A stretch of DNA of 11,653 bases from Comamonadaceae bacterium (GTDB taxonomy: Bacteria; Pseudomonadota; Gammaproteobacteria; Burkholderiales; Burkholderiaceae_C). The position numbers were made by a program, and so were the translations under genes. The notes beneath the pieces are model-generated. The model worked only from the letters and a program-made list of their open reading frames with translations. It did not search any database and was not told the DNA's origin. The stretch lies in contig CANGZO010000050.1 of assembly GCA_947458305.1 (NCBI GenBank), positions 1-11,653 on the forward strand, read 5' to 3'. Shown one piece after another: positions 1 through 6,609 of the stretch; position 1 is the first letter of the stretch, and each line of letters begins with the position of its first letter.

Positions 1-1
1 C

Positions 2-70
2 AAAGCCCTGGCTGAACAAAATGTCCTCCAGGCGCATGGGTTTAAGAGTTGGAGCTTTCATGGGGCATGA
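2..70 (+). CDS. C-terminal tail of an unidentified upstream gene (partial)
   Basis: The frame beginning at base 2 is open from the window edge to a TGA at 68-70 and reads as 22 ordinary residues ending in KSWSFHGA. It contains leucine, alanine, glutamine and aromatic residues typical of a real C-terminus, and the next likely start on the same strand is only 41 bp downstream. I do not recognise the family. The stretch is too short to exclude chance, because the frame at base 3 is also open here. Confidence 0.35.
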   Translation, partial: KALAEQNVLQAHGFKSWSFHGA

Positions 71-110
71 TTGTCGCTTCGAAAACCAATCAACTCAGAG
101 CCTTTTGAAG

Positions 111-446
111 ATGACCCAGAACGCAACCCGGCTGGACGCCATGACGCAAGCCCTAAGGCAGTGCGAGCAAGGCGACACAAGCACCGCACAACTGATCCGA
201 ATTTGGCGCCTGGAAGCAAGCCAGTTGAATTTGCCGCAGCGCTACGGCGATGTGCTCAATGGACAGCTCGACCGCATGGAGTCGAGTGCCTTGTTCAGCG
301 AAGAAAGTTGCTCATTCAGTCACAAAGACCAGCTGGCTGCCTTGAGTGTTTGGCTTGAAAAAGCAAGCGAACAACTTCATCGGCAGCAAGCCGTGGACCT
401 TCCTCCGGCGCAACGCTCTGGCGGTGACGAAAAAAAGGGCGCCTGA
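111..446 (+). CDS. Small conserved-looking hypothetical protein, 111 aa
   Basis: This gene encodes a hydrophilic, largely helical 111-residue protein. It has no signal peptide, no membrane segment and no motif I can assign. The middle (about residues 24-50) has alternating charged and hydrophobic residues (RIWRLEASQLNLPQRYGDVL). The region around residues 75-92 (KDQLAALSVWLEKASEQL) looks like an amphipathic helix. I chose the ATG at 111. The frame is open further upstream (ATGs at 21, 39 and 60), but those codons overlap the tail of the preceding gene and read like non-coding sequence. A second candidate is the ATG at 141. No strong Shine-Dalgarno sequence is visible; CAGAG lies about 10 nt upstream. 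The last codons (GDEKKGA, stop 444-446) are written in the terminator of the convergent Bug gene. Function unknown. Confidence 0.6.
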   Translation: MTQNATRLDAMTQALRQCEQGDTSTAQLIRIWRLEASQLNLPQRYGDVLNGQLDRMESSALFSEESCSFSHKDQLAALSVWLEKASEQLHRQQAVDLPPAQRSGGDEKKGA

Positions 447-457
447 CTCAGGCGCCC
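430..457 (-). terminator. Intrinsic terminator of the Bug-protein gene
   Basis: The arms GGGCGCCTGA (437-446) and TCAGGCGCCC (448-457) are perfect reverse complements around one central base, giving a GC-rich hairpin. On the minus strand the stem is followed directly by seven T (the A run at 430-436). This is a textbook rho-independent terminator, 34 bp after the stop of the leftward gene at 492. On the plus strand the hairpin has only a weak T tract, so it is mainly a leftward terminator. It overlaps the 3' coding end of the convergent gene. Confidence 0.85.
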
Positions 458-491
458 CTTGATTGGGCAAATCTCAACCCGTTCCCACAAA

Positions 492-1478
492 TCAGGAATC
501 GGCGCGGAAACCCAGTGCCCTGACCAATCGGCCAGCGAACTCGGTGTCGGCCTTCATGCGTTCGGCGAACTGCTCCTGCGTGGTGGGCGTGACTTGGACA
601 GCCAAAGGTGCCACGGCTTCGGCCACATCAGGCTGCGTCAATGCGGCGCGCAGCAAATTAGAGGCGCGGTCACGTATGGCGGCAGGGGCCGTGGCGGGCA
701 AGAAGAAGCCAAACCATTCGCGCATGACCAGTTCATCAAAGCCCTGCTCTCTGTAGGTGGCCACGTTGGGGACAAAAGTGGACCGATTGGGGCCGGACGT
801 GGCCAAAATGCGTGCGCGGCCATTGGCATGGTGCTGAATCCAGTCGCCCAGCGGGGATGACATCGACGTGATTTGGCCACCCAGCAGCTGCGGCACGCCA
901 GGGCCAGAGCCTGCAAAGGGCACATTCAATGATTGGATGTCGGCAATTTGTGCAAAACGCCCCGCCAACAAATGCGGCATGGAGCCAGCGCCCGGGTTAC
1001 CCACCGTGGCTTTGCCAGGATTGGCTTTGGCCCAGGCCACGTACTGGCGCAAATTGGTCACTTCAGCAGGCACTGCTGGGCCCACCACGAAGGCATGGTC
1101 GGTGGCATGACCAATGCTGATGGGGGCCACATCGGCCTGGGAATAAGGCAGCTTGGAATAAGAGTGGGGGTACACCGTCAACATGGACGCTGGCGTGTAC
1201 AACATGGTGGCACCATCGCCTGCTGCGGCTTTCAAGGTGGACACACCAATTTGGCCACCCGCACCTGGGCGGTTTTCAATGATGATGTTGGTGGCATACA
1301 CACCGCGCAGCTTCTCACCAATGCGACGCGCAAATGCGTCGGTGGTGCCCCCCGGTGGAAAGCCCACCACAATCCTCAAAGTCTCTGGGATGGCTTGCGC
1401 GAAGGCTGGTAAGTTCCCCAAGCCTAAAGCCGCAACAGCACTGGCGCCCTGAATAAGGGCTTGACGACGGGTTTTCAT
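492..1478 (-). CDS. Tripartite tricarboxylate transporter substrate-binding protein (Bug/TctC family)
   Basis: This is a periplasmic solute-binding protein of the Bug (TctC) family, 328 aa, which is the usual length. Residues 1-28 form an export signal: MKTRRQALIQG, a hydrophobic alanine/leucine stretch, then a probable AFA/QA cleavage site. The RR pair hints at Tat-type export. Family hallmarks follow: VVGFPPGGTTD at 37-47, which forms the ligand-binding loop; IIENRPGAGGQIG at 66-78; and the GNPGAGSMPHLLAG segment around 160-173. The ATG at 1478 is preferred over a 13-codon upstream extension because an AGGAG box sits 6 nt before it and the signal peptide then starts at the N-terminus. No TctA or TctB membrane subunit is nearby, so it is an orphan binding protein, common in Burkholderiales. 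The family binds small organic acids; the ligand cannot be read from the sequence. Confidence 0.93.
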   Translation of the reverse strand: MKTRRQALIQGASAVAALGLGNLPAFAQAIPETLRIVVGFPPGGTTDAFARRIGEKLRGVYATNIIIENRPGAGGQIGVSTLKAAAGDGATMLYTPASMLTVYPHSYSKLPYSQADVAPISIGHATDHAFVVGPAVPAEVTNLRQYVAWAKANPGKATVGNPGAGSMPHLLAGRFAQIADIQSLNVPFAGSGPGVPQLLGGQITSMSSPLGDWIQHHANGRARILATSGPNRSTFVPNVATYREQGFDELVMREWFGFFLPATAPAAIRDRASNLLRAALTQPDVAEAVAPLAVQVTPTTQEQFAERMKADTEFAGRLVRALGFRADS

Positions 1479-1484
1479 GGTTGA

Positions 1485-1489
1485 CTCCT
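1485..1489 (-). promoter_or_regulatory. Shine-Dalgarno site fixing the Bug-gene start
   Basis: On the minus strand AGGAG lies six nucleotides before the ATG at 1478. It excludes the longer open frame that reaches 1517. Confidence 0.8.
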
Positions 1490-1572
1490 GGTTTTTGATG
1501 TTGAGGTTGAAAACCAATCCATGGTAAGCGAGCCGGTTCGATCAACCAAGTGAAATCAAGGCGAATCCTTAC

Positions 1573-1593
1573 ATTTCATAAGCATTTGATGCA
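1573..1593 (-). repeat. 21-nt element, copy 1 (upstream of Bug gene)
   Basis: Read on the minus strand it begins TGCATCAAATGC. It matches copy 2 at 4032-4052 at 18 of 21 positions in the same orientation. It lies 95-115 nt upstream of the Bug ATG and about 33 nt after the membrane/spermidine-synthase-like gene ends. It may be a shared regulator site or promoter part. Confidence 0.4.
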
Positions 1594-1626
1594 AAAATAA
1601 AACACGGGGATAAGGCCTCCAAGCCC

Positions 1627-3825
1627 TTATTTGGCAATAGGCGCAATGCTGCTGAATTGGTCGGTCCACAACCTCAAACCGGGTTGGTCTTGAGGTTCAT
1701 GCCTCAAGAAGCGACCCGCAGCATCCCGCACCTCGCGATTCACCGACGGGTAGGCTTTCAGGTACGCCTGATCTTGGGTCATGATGAAGTGCAAGTTTCT
1801 GCGAATATTGCGAACCTCATCAGCGGCTTGGGATTTGTGCCGAAACGCCATCCCCAATTGCTCTGACTGTGCCTTCACGACAGGGTAGAGGTTCAGATAA
1901 GCATTGGTGATGTTGATGGCAATGTAGCCATCAGGTTTGAGGTGATCGCGGTAAATCTGAAAAGCTTCCCTTGTCAGCAGATGGATGGGCACCGATCCGC
2001 CGGTGAACGCATCCAACACAATCACGTCATACAGCTTGTCTTTTGGCAACTGCTCCATGCGCAGCCGCGCATCGCCTAGCAAAATATTTTGCTCACGCGC
2101 TTTACAAGACGACAGGTTGTCAAACCATTCTTGTGCAAATCGAACGGCAGCAGGGTTGATCTCGTAAAAATCGTAAGCATCGGCCTCACGGGCAAAATTG
2201 GCCAAGGTTCCGGCGCCCAAACCGATGAGCGCCACCGAAAGATTCGGCTTTTGCGACATGGCCCACAACAAGGTTTCGCCTATGCCGCTGTCGCGTGCAT
2301 AGTAAGTAGTGGGCACATGGCGAAGTGACTCCGACAAAAACTGCTGACCGTGGGTCACATTGCCACTGAAAAACACCCTGTCGTTGCGCTCGGGCTCGTT
2401 CAAAAATCGGCGCTCCTTGACGGAAACCGTGCCGTAAAAATTCCTGTCTTGGTCCAGCAGCACTTCTGTACGGTCCGCCTTGCGGACCTCGCGCCAAGAC
2501 CACGGGTTTTGCATGGCCACCAACAAAGCCACCATGACAATGGCCGTGAACACGCCAACAAGACGCCCCGCTAAACCAGGTCGCTTTGAATCTGAGCGAA
2601 ACAACACTTGGCAGGCCAACAAGGCCACCAAAATCAATGCCATCAACCACTCGTGGTAATCATCAAACCATTGGGTCGCCACCAAGGTGACGAACAAACC
2701 ACCGAAAGCCCCACCCACGGACATGCACAAGTAAAACTCAGTCAATCGACGCGTGTCCACGGGCCTTCTGCGATAGAGCTCACCATGGCACAACATGCAC
2801 ACCACAAACAACAAAGCGAAATGCGACCACCGCACTTCGTTGACGCCATAGTCCCACTCAATGCCCAACCAACGTGGAATGTCACTCATACCCGCAGTGA
2901 CCAGCAGCAACACCAAGGTCAAGAAGGCAAACAGCTTGGGGCGGTACCACCGGGGATGGTCAAAGGTCAGGATGAAAGTGACCAAGTACAGGCCCAAGGT
3001 GGAGATCCACAGTCGGGGCTCTGGCGCCACGTCGTGGCTGATTTGATCGGTGGCCGCAATGAAAACCAGCGAGGCCAATGCGGGCAAAGCCACCCATGAA
3101 AAACGCTGTGCAAAAGACGTTTGGGCTGGATGTCCAACGTCTTCAGCGGCCGCAGGCGATGAAGACTCAGGGCCATTCCCTTGGGTTGCGCCGATCCGCG
3201 CTTTGTTTTGCCACGCCCCCAAAGCGACCGGCAAACACAAAAGGGCGAACACCCAAAAACCAGCGGTCCAAAGTTGTCCCATTTCTTGCTGCTCGAGCCA
3301 AGGCTCGAGCACATAAGGAAAAGACAAGAGGGCCAAGAATGAACCCACATTGGACAAGGCATACAAGCGAAAAACAGAAGATGCATGAGCCGTACTGGTG
3401 AACCAATGCTGAACCAAGGGCCCGGTGGTGGCCAAACAAAAATACGGCAACCCCACACTCGCGCCCAAAATCAACAAGACCTGAAAGACCGGCGAGTCGG
3501 GTGATTCGGGCCGCAGCTCAGTCCCGGGCAAAACCCGGGAAGCCAACAGGGCCGCCACGACCAACAAAACCACATGGATCCGTGCCTGAGTTTGGCGAGA
3601 GGGCACCTTGGCCAACGCATGCGCATACAAGTAACCCAAGCACAACAAGGTTTGAAAAAACAGCATCGCTGTGGTCCAAACCGCAGGACTGCCACCAAAC
3701 CACGGCAAGATTTGTTTGCTCAGCAGAGGTTGGACCTGGAACAACAAAAAAGCACTCGTGAAAATCGTCAGTGCAAAAGGCAGAAAACTCCAAGGATTGG
3801 GTGGGGTAGCGATGCTTTTATTCAT
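1627..3825 (-). CDS. Fused multi-TM / spermidine-synthase-like protein
   Basis: This 732-aa inner-membrane protein has about a dozen hydrophobic segments between residues 14 and 440, then a soluble Rossmann-fold domain (about 450-732). The N-terminal part carries family signatures such as AFLLFQVQPLLSKQILPWFGG (24-45) and FRLYALSNVGSF (152-163). The C-terminal domain has THGQQF (491-496), the SAM-type loop IGLGAGTL (534-541), the acidic YEINP (554-558) and the active-site-region LDAFTGGSVPIHLLT (604-618). It ends in WTDQFSSI, as spermidine-synthase folds do. True aminopropyltransferases have a second Asp in DSTDP or DCTDP; here that position is Thr/Gly, so classical spermidine synthesis is doubtful. 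The substrate is unknown. The ATG at 3825 gives the expected N-terminus but has no clear Shine-Dalgarno. No polyamine genes are adjacent. Confidence 0.9.
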   Translation of the reverse strand: MNKSIATPPNPWSFLPFALTIFTSAFLLFQVQPLLSKQILPWFGGSPAVWTTAMLFFQTLLCLGYLYAHALAKVPSRQTQARIHVVLLVVAALLASRVLPGTELRPESPDSPVFQVLLILGASVGLPYFCLATTGPLVQHWFTSTAHASSVFRLYALSNVGSFLALLSFPYVLEPWLEQQEMGQLWTAGFWVFALLCLPVALGAWQNKARIGATQGNGPESSSPAAAEDVGHPAQTSFAQRFSWVALPALASLVFIAATDQISHDVAPEPRLWISTLGLYLVTFILTFDHPRWYRPKLFAFLTLVLLLVTAGMSDIPRWLGIEWDYGVNEVRWSHFALLFVVCMLCHGELYRRRPVDTRRLTEFYLCMSVGGAFGGLFVTLVATQWFDDYHEWLMALILVALLACQVLFRSDSKRPGLAGRLVGVFTAIVMVALLVAMQNPWSWREVRKADRTEVLLDQDRNFYGTVSVKERRFLNEPERNDRVFFSGNVTHGQQFLSESLRHVPTTYYARDSGIGETLLWAMSQKPNLSVALIGLGAGTLANFAREADAYDFYEINPAAVRFAQEWFDNLSSCKAREQNILLGDARLRMEQLPKDKLYDVIVLDAFTGGSVPIHLLTREAFQIYRDHLKPDGYIAINITNAYLNLYPVVKAQSEQLGMAFRHKSQAADEVRNIRRNLHFIMTQDQAYLKAYPSVNREVRDAAGRFLRHEPQDQPGLRLWTDQFSSIAPIAK

Positions 3826-4022
3826 GATCCAGGGTGAATGAAATGTGATTCGTCTAATGGGTAAAAAGGGCGTGAATCATGAAGACACAAAACCTCAATG
3901 CCATGCGCACGGTGTCACAAATGGATGGTTTTAACGACGCCAGTTAAGTCTTGGGCAATTGAGTTGAACGGCGCAGATTCTACAAGTTGAACCCGCCGAT
4001 TCAGACTCAGCGATTGAATGTA

Positions 4023-4058
4023 AAACCCTTTATTTGAAAAGCTTTTGATGCAGGGTTT
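4023..4058. repeat. Inverted repeat enclosing the AAAAGCTTTT palindrome
   Basis: AAACCCT (4023-4029) and AGGGTTT (4052-4058) are perfect reverse complements. They enclose a second palindrome, AAAAGCTTTT (4037-4046). The structure overlaps copy 2 of the 21-nt element. There is no T tract typical of an intrinsic terminator directly after either arm. Confidence 0.45.
4032..4052 (-). repeat. 21-nt element, copy 2 (upstream of spermidine-synthase-like gene)
   Basis: Read on the minus strand it begins TGCATCAAAAGC. It differs from copy 1 (1573-1593) at only 3 of 21 positions. It lies 207-227 nt upstream of the start of the leftward gene and about 290 nt upstream of the rightward operon. Confidence 0.4.
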
Positions 4059-4128
4059 CTATTGATGGATATTGAATTTTTATCGTGGTATTGAATTATG
4101 AAAACGCTTAAAGATGCCTCTTTTTTTC

Positions 4129-4162
4129 TGATTTTTAAACCATCATCATTTTAAAAAAATCA
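4129..4162. repeat. AT-rich imperfect inverted repeat
   Basis: The arm TGATTTTTAAA (4129-4139) is complementary to the right arm ending AAAATCA (4150-4162), apart from two extra A in the right arm. The loop is a CAT repeat. The function is unknown; it could be a bent or cruciform-prone promoter element. Confidence 0.4.
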
Positions 4163-4256
4163 TCAAAAGTCCATCGCGCTTGTAAAGAAAAGAAATTGCA
4201 AAGGACTAGGGTTTTCACGTAACGATGTTGTCCTGCAAATGAAACAAATCACACGC

Positions 4257-4285
4257 TTGGCGATGGTTTAATCACTTGGTATTTT
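4257..4285 (+). promoter_or_regulatory. Candidate sigma-70 promoter of the methyltransferase operon
   Basis: TTGGCG (4257-4262) and TATTTT (4280-4285) are 17 bp apart and each match the consensus at four of six positions. Transcription would begin near 4292, giving a leader of about 49 nt before the ATG at 4341. This is a by-eye match in AT-rich DNA, so it is only moderately convincing. Confidence 0.35.
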
Positions 4286-4330
4286 TTGGGTGTGTCGATG
4301 GGATAGCAGATTAGACATCACCCATTCAAC

Positions 4331-4335
4331 AGGAG
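4331..4335 (+). promoter_or_regulatory. Shine-Dalgarno site fixing the methyltransferase start
   Basis: AGGAG lies five nucleotides before the ATG at 4341. It selects this start over the open frame beginning at 4290 and places a hydrophobic signal peptide at the N-terminus. Confidence 0.8.
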
Positions 4336-4340
4336 CTTTG

Positions 4341-5198
4341 ATGCGCACGAAACCTTTTTGGACAGCCACTTTGCTGGCGTTCTTCATGTTGGCCGGACAC
4401 GCTTCCACAGCCAGCGGCACCACCGACAACAAAACCCCCAACACGGCCTGGGAACCCATTCGGGGTCAAGCGGGTAAAGATGTGATCTGGATCCCGACCC
4501 CAGAAGGTCTGATCGACAAAATGCTGACAGCTGCCAAAGTCACCGAACAAGACCGCTTGTTCGACTTGGGGGCAGGAGATGGGATCATTGCCATCACGGC
4601 TGCACGCAAGTTTGGCGCGCAATCGGTGGGCATTGAGTACAACCCCGATATGGCACAGTTTGCGCGTCGCAAAGTCAATGAAGCGGGGCTGAGCAACAAG
4701 GTCCGCATCATCACAGGCGACATCTTCAAAGAGGACTTCTCATCCGCGACAGTCGTCACGCTTTACCTGATGCCTCACCTGAATCTTCAGCTTCGACCCA
4801 CTTTGCTCAAAATGAAGCCAGGTACCCGCGTGGTATCGCACGCATTCACCATGGGCGATTGGGAACCCGACGAAACCATGCAGCACGATTATTCACGCGC
4901 CTATTACTGGATGGTGCCTGCGCAGGTTTCAGGTGACTGGGTCCTCACGGGCTTGGAAGGCGGTCCTGTGCGCTTGAGAATGAACCAAACCTTTCAGCAC
5001 ATCGGCGGCACCATGACCCGTGGCGGCGTGACCCAAGCACTGATGGGCGCGAGATTGCAGGGCGAAGAACTCAAATTCCGCTTCAGCACACCGGACCAAA
5101 CAGTCCACACCTTCACAGGACGGGTGGAGGGCAAGCGCATGACCGGCAGCGTGAGTTCCGGCTTCACAAACGCTTCCATTGAAGGCGTTCGTCAGTGA
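4341..5198 (+). CDS. SAM-dependent methyltransferase with N-terminal signal peptide (FAM173/ATPSCKMT-like)
   Basis: The 285-aa product starts with a short basic N-terminus and hydrophobic core (TATLLAFFMLAGHA, residues 8-21) followed by A-S-T-A-S-G, a plausible signal-peptidase I site. The methyltransferase core follows: VIWIPTPEGLIDKML (48-62), motif I FDLGAGDG (74-81), the acidic end of beta-2 GIEYNPDM (97-104), GDIFKEDFSSATVVTLYLMPHLNLQLRP (126-153) and PGTRVVSHAFTMGDW (160-174). This order and wording resemble the FAM173/ATPSCKMT lysine methyltransferase family, which is known from eukaryotes and prokaryotes; assignment to it is from memory. A C-terminal extension of about 100 residues is beta-rich. 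The oddity is the export signal, since SAM is a cytoplasmic cofactor. It may instead act as an uncleaved membrane anchor. The gene appears to lead an operon with the permease and ligase downstream (40-bp and 3-bp gaps). Target unknown. Confidence 0.88.
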   Translation: MRTKPFWTATLLAFFMLAGHASTASGTTDNKTPNTAWEPIRGQAGKDVIWIPTPEGLIDKMLTAAKVTEQDRLFDLGAGDGIIAITAARKFGAQSVGIEYNPDMAQFARRKVNEAGLSNKVRIITGDIFKEDFSSATVVTLYLMPHLNLQLRPTLLKMKPGTRVVSHAFTMGDWEPDETMQHDYSRAYYWMVPAQVSGDWVLTGLEGGPVRLRMNQTFQHIGGTMTRGGVTQALMGARLQGEELKFRFSTPDQTVHTFTGRVEGKRMTGSVSSGFTNASIEGVRQ

Positions 5199-5238
5199 TC
5201 TCCTGCTCTCCCGAACTTTCCCAATTTTTTCTCAAATC

Positions 5239-6606
5239 ATGAACGCTGACAACACCGCTCCCGTCAACATGCTGCGCTTGCTTCACCCGCTGTCAGCCAT
5301 TGCGCTGATCATCGGCATCGTGATTGGCGCAGGCATTTTCAAAACCCCGTCGATGGTGGCGGGCATCAGTGGCGACGCGGGCTGGGCCTTGGTGCTCTGG
5401 GTTGCGGGTGGGCTCATTTCCATCATTGGTGCACTGTGTTATGCCGAGCTGTGCACGGCTTACCCCAGTGCTGGCGGTGATTACCATTTTTTAAAGCGCG
5501 CCTTTGGACGTGATTTTTCTTTCATTTACGGATGGTCTCGCGCCACCATCATCAACACGGGCTCTATCGCTCTTTTGGCTTTTGTTTTTGGCGATTACAT
5601 GAGCACACTGGTGCCCTTGGGTGCTTATTCCAGTGCCATCTGGGCATTGGGCGTTGTGGTTTTTCTGACCGCTGTCAATTTTCTGGGCATCCACGCCTCC
5701 TCCAAAATTCAGAACTGGCTGACTGCAACAGAAATCGTCGGTTTGTTGGCCATTGTGGTGGCGGGCTTTTGGGTCGATGCCCCCGCCTCAGGCGCTATTC
5801 AATGGTTTGTCCAGGCACCCGCAGCATCCCAGTGGGGACTTTGCTTGGTCTTTGTATTGCTGACATTTGGCGGCTGGAATGAATCCGCTTACATCTCAGC
5901 CGAATTGCAAGGCGGCCCGCGTACCATGGTCTGGGTCATCCTGGCCAGCATGGTCGCTTTGTCCGCCATTTATTTGCTGGTCAATGTGGCGCTGCTGATG
6001 GGCTTGGGTTTGAGTGGTTTGAGTCAGAGCAAAACTGCAGCAGCCGACCTGCTGGGTTTGGCATTTGGTCCATGGGCGCAAAAGGCTTTGGGGTTGTTCG
6101 TCGCCATCGCTGCACTGACCAGCATCAACGCCACCATGTTTGTCGGCGCTCGCACCAACTTCGCAGTGGGCAGCGACTGGAAGGCTTTGCGCAAATTGGG
6201 ACAGTGGCAATTGGAGATCGGCAGCCCCAAACCAGCCCTCCTGCTGCAAGCCCTCATCAGCATCGGTTTGATCATCTTGGGTACTCAAGAAGCCGATGGC
6301 TTTTCTGCCATGGTCGAATTTACAGCCCCTGTTTTTTGGGGATTTTTGTTTTTGGTAGGCTTGTCTTTGATTTGGTTGAGGCAGACAGACCGCCAGACCG
6401 TCAGGCCCTTCAAAGTGCCGCTTTATCCGGTGTTGCCGCTGGTTTTTAGTGCTGTCTGCGCTTGGCTGACTTATTCCAGCATCACGTATGCCATTTCCCA
6501 AAAGGCGATCCATGTCTCGATGTGGCTCATTGCCAGTGGCGTGGTGGCCTTGCTGATCTTGCGAATTCGTGAAAACTCGATTGACAAATTTCCATCCAAA
6601 AATTGA
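5239..6606 (+). CDS. APC-superfamily amino acid permease
   Basis: This 455-aa inner-membrane transporter has about 12 hydrophobic segments, the normal architecture of the amino acid-polyamine-organocation family. TM1 carries the broken-helix motif GIVIGAGIFKTPS (26-38), which binds the substrate backbone. Further hallmarks are CYAELCTAYPSAGGDYHFLKRAFG (67-90) and the TM6 segment TFGGWNESAYISAEL (209-223), and a positively charged loop RPFKVPLYP (389-397) precedes the last TMs. The closest named groups by eye are SteT/LAT-type exchangers and PotE-like permeases; the substrate cannot be read. I chose the ATG at 5239. The frame continues upstream to a TTG that overlaps the preceding gene, but those 20 codons lack a typical permease N-terminus. 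No clear Shine-Dalgarno is visible, so the start is uncertain by some codons (ATG at 5269 is the alternative). It lies between a methyltransferase and an acyl-CoA ligase in one probable operon. Confidence 0.92.
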   Translation: MNADNTAPVNMLRLLHPLSAIALIIGIVIGAGIFKTPSMVAGISGDAGWALVLWVAGGLISIIGALCYAELCTAYPSAGGDYHFLKRAFGRDFSFIYGWSRATIINTGSIALLAFVFGDYMSTLVPLGAYSSAIWALGVVVFLTAVNFLGIHASSKIQNWLTATEIVGLLAIVVAGFWVDAPASGAIQWFVQAPAASQWGLCLVFVLLTFGGWNESAYISAELQGGPRTMVWVILASMVALSAIYLLVNVALLMGLGLSGLSQSKTAAADLLGLAFGPWAQKALGLFVAIAALTSINATMFVGARTNFAVGSDWKALRKLGQWQLEIGSPKPALLLQALISIGLIILGTQEADGFSAMVEFTAPVFWGFLFLVGLSLIWLRQTDRQTVRPFKVPLYPVLPLVFSAVCAWLTYSSITYAISQKAIHVSMWLIASGVVALLILRIRENSIDKFPSKN

Positions 6607-6609
6607 CCC

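Larger units (their letters stand above)
3826..4340. other. AT-rich divergent spacer with hairpins and a repeat, no gene
   Basis: This 515-bp region separates two divergent genes. I find no convincing coding frame in it; the longest ATG-started frame I checked (3879-3947) is 22 codons and unremarkable. It is clearly richer in A and T than its neighbours, especially 4020-4200. It holds the second copy of the 21-nt element (4032-4052), two inverted repeats (4023-4058 and 4129-4162), a 6-bp inverted repeat (3846-3851 with 3874-3879) and a probable promoter for the rightward operon (4257-4285). A promoter for the leftward gene must also lie here, but I could not pick one with confidence. Confidence 0.6.

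Noticed and set aside
1594..1629. Possible terminator after the spermidine-synthase-like gene (AAGG...CCTT then a T-rich stretch on the minus strand)
   Set aside because: The stem is short with mismatches, and the T-rich stretch starts about 7 nt after it, so the support is weak.
2608..3099. 163-codon rightward frame inside the spermidine-synthase-like gene
   Set aside because: It is glutamine/histidine-rich and unstructured; the opposite strand has a clear membrane protein.
3879..3947. 22-codon frame MKTQNLNAMR in the divergent spacer
   Set aside because: Too short, no ribosome-binding site, and no recognisable topology.
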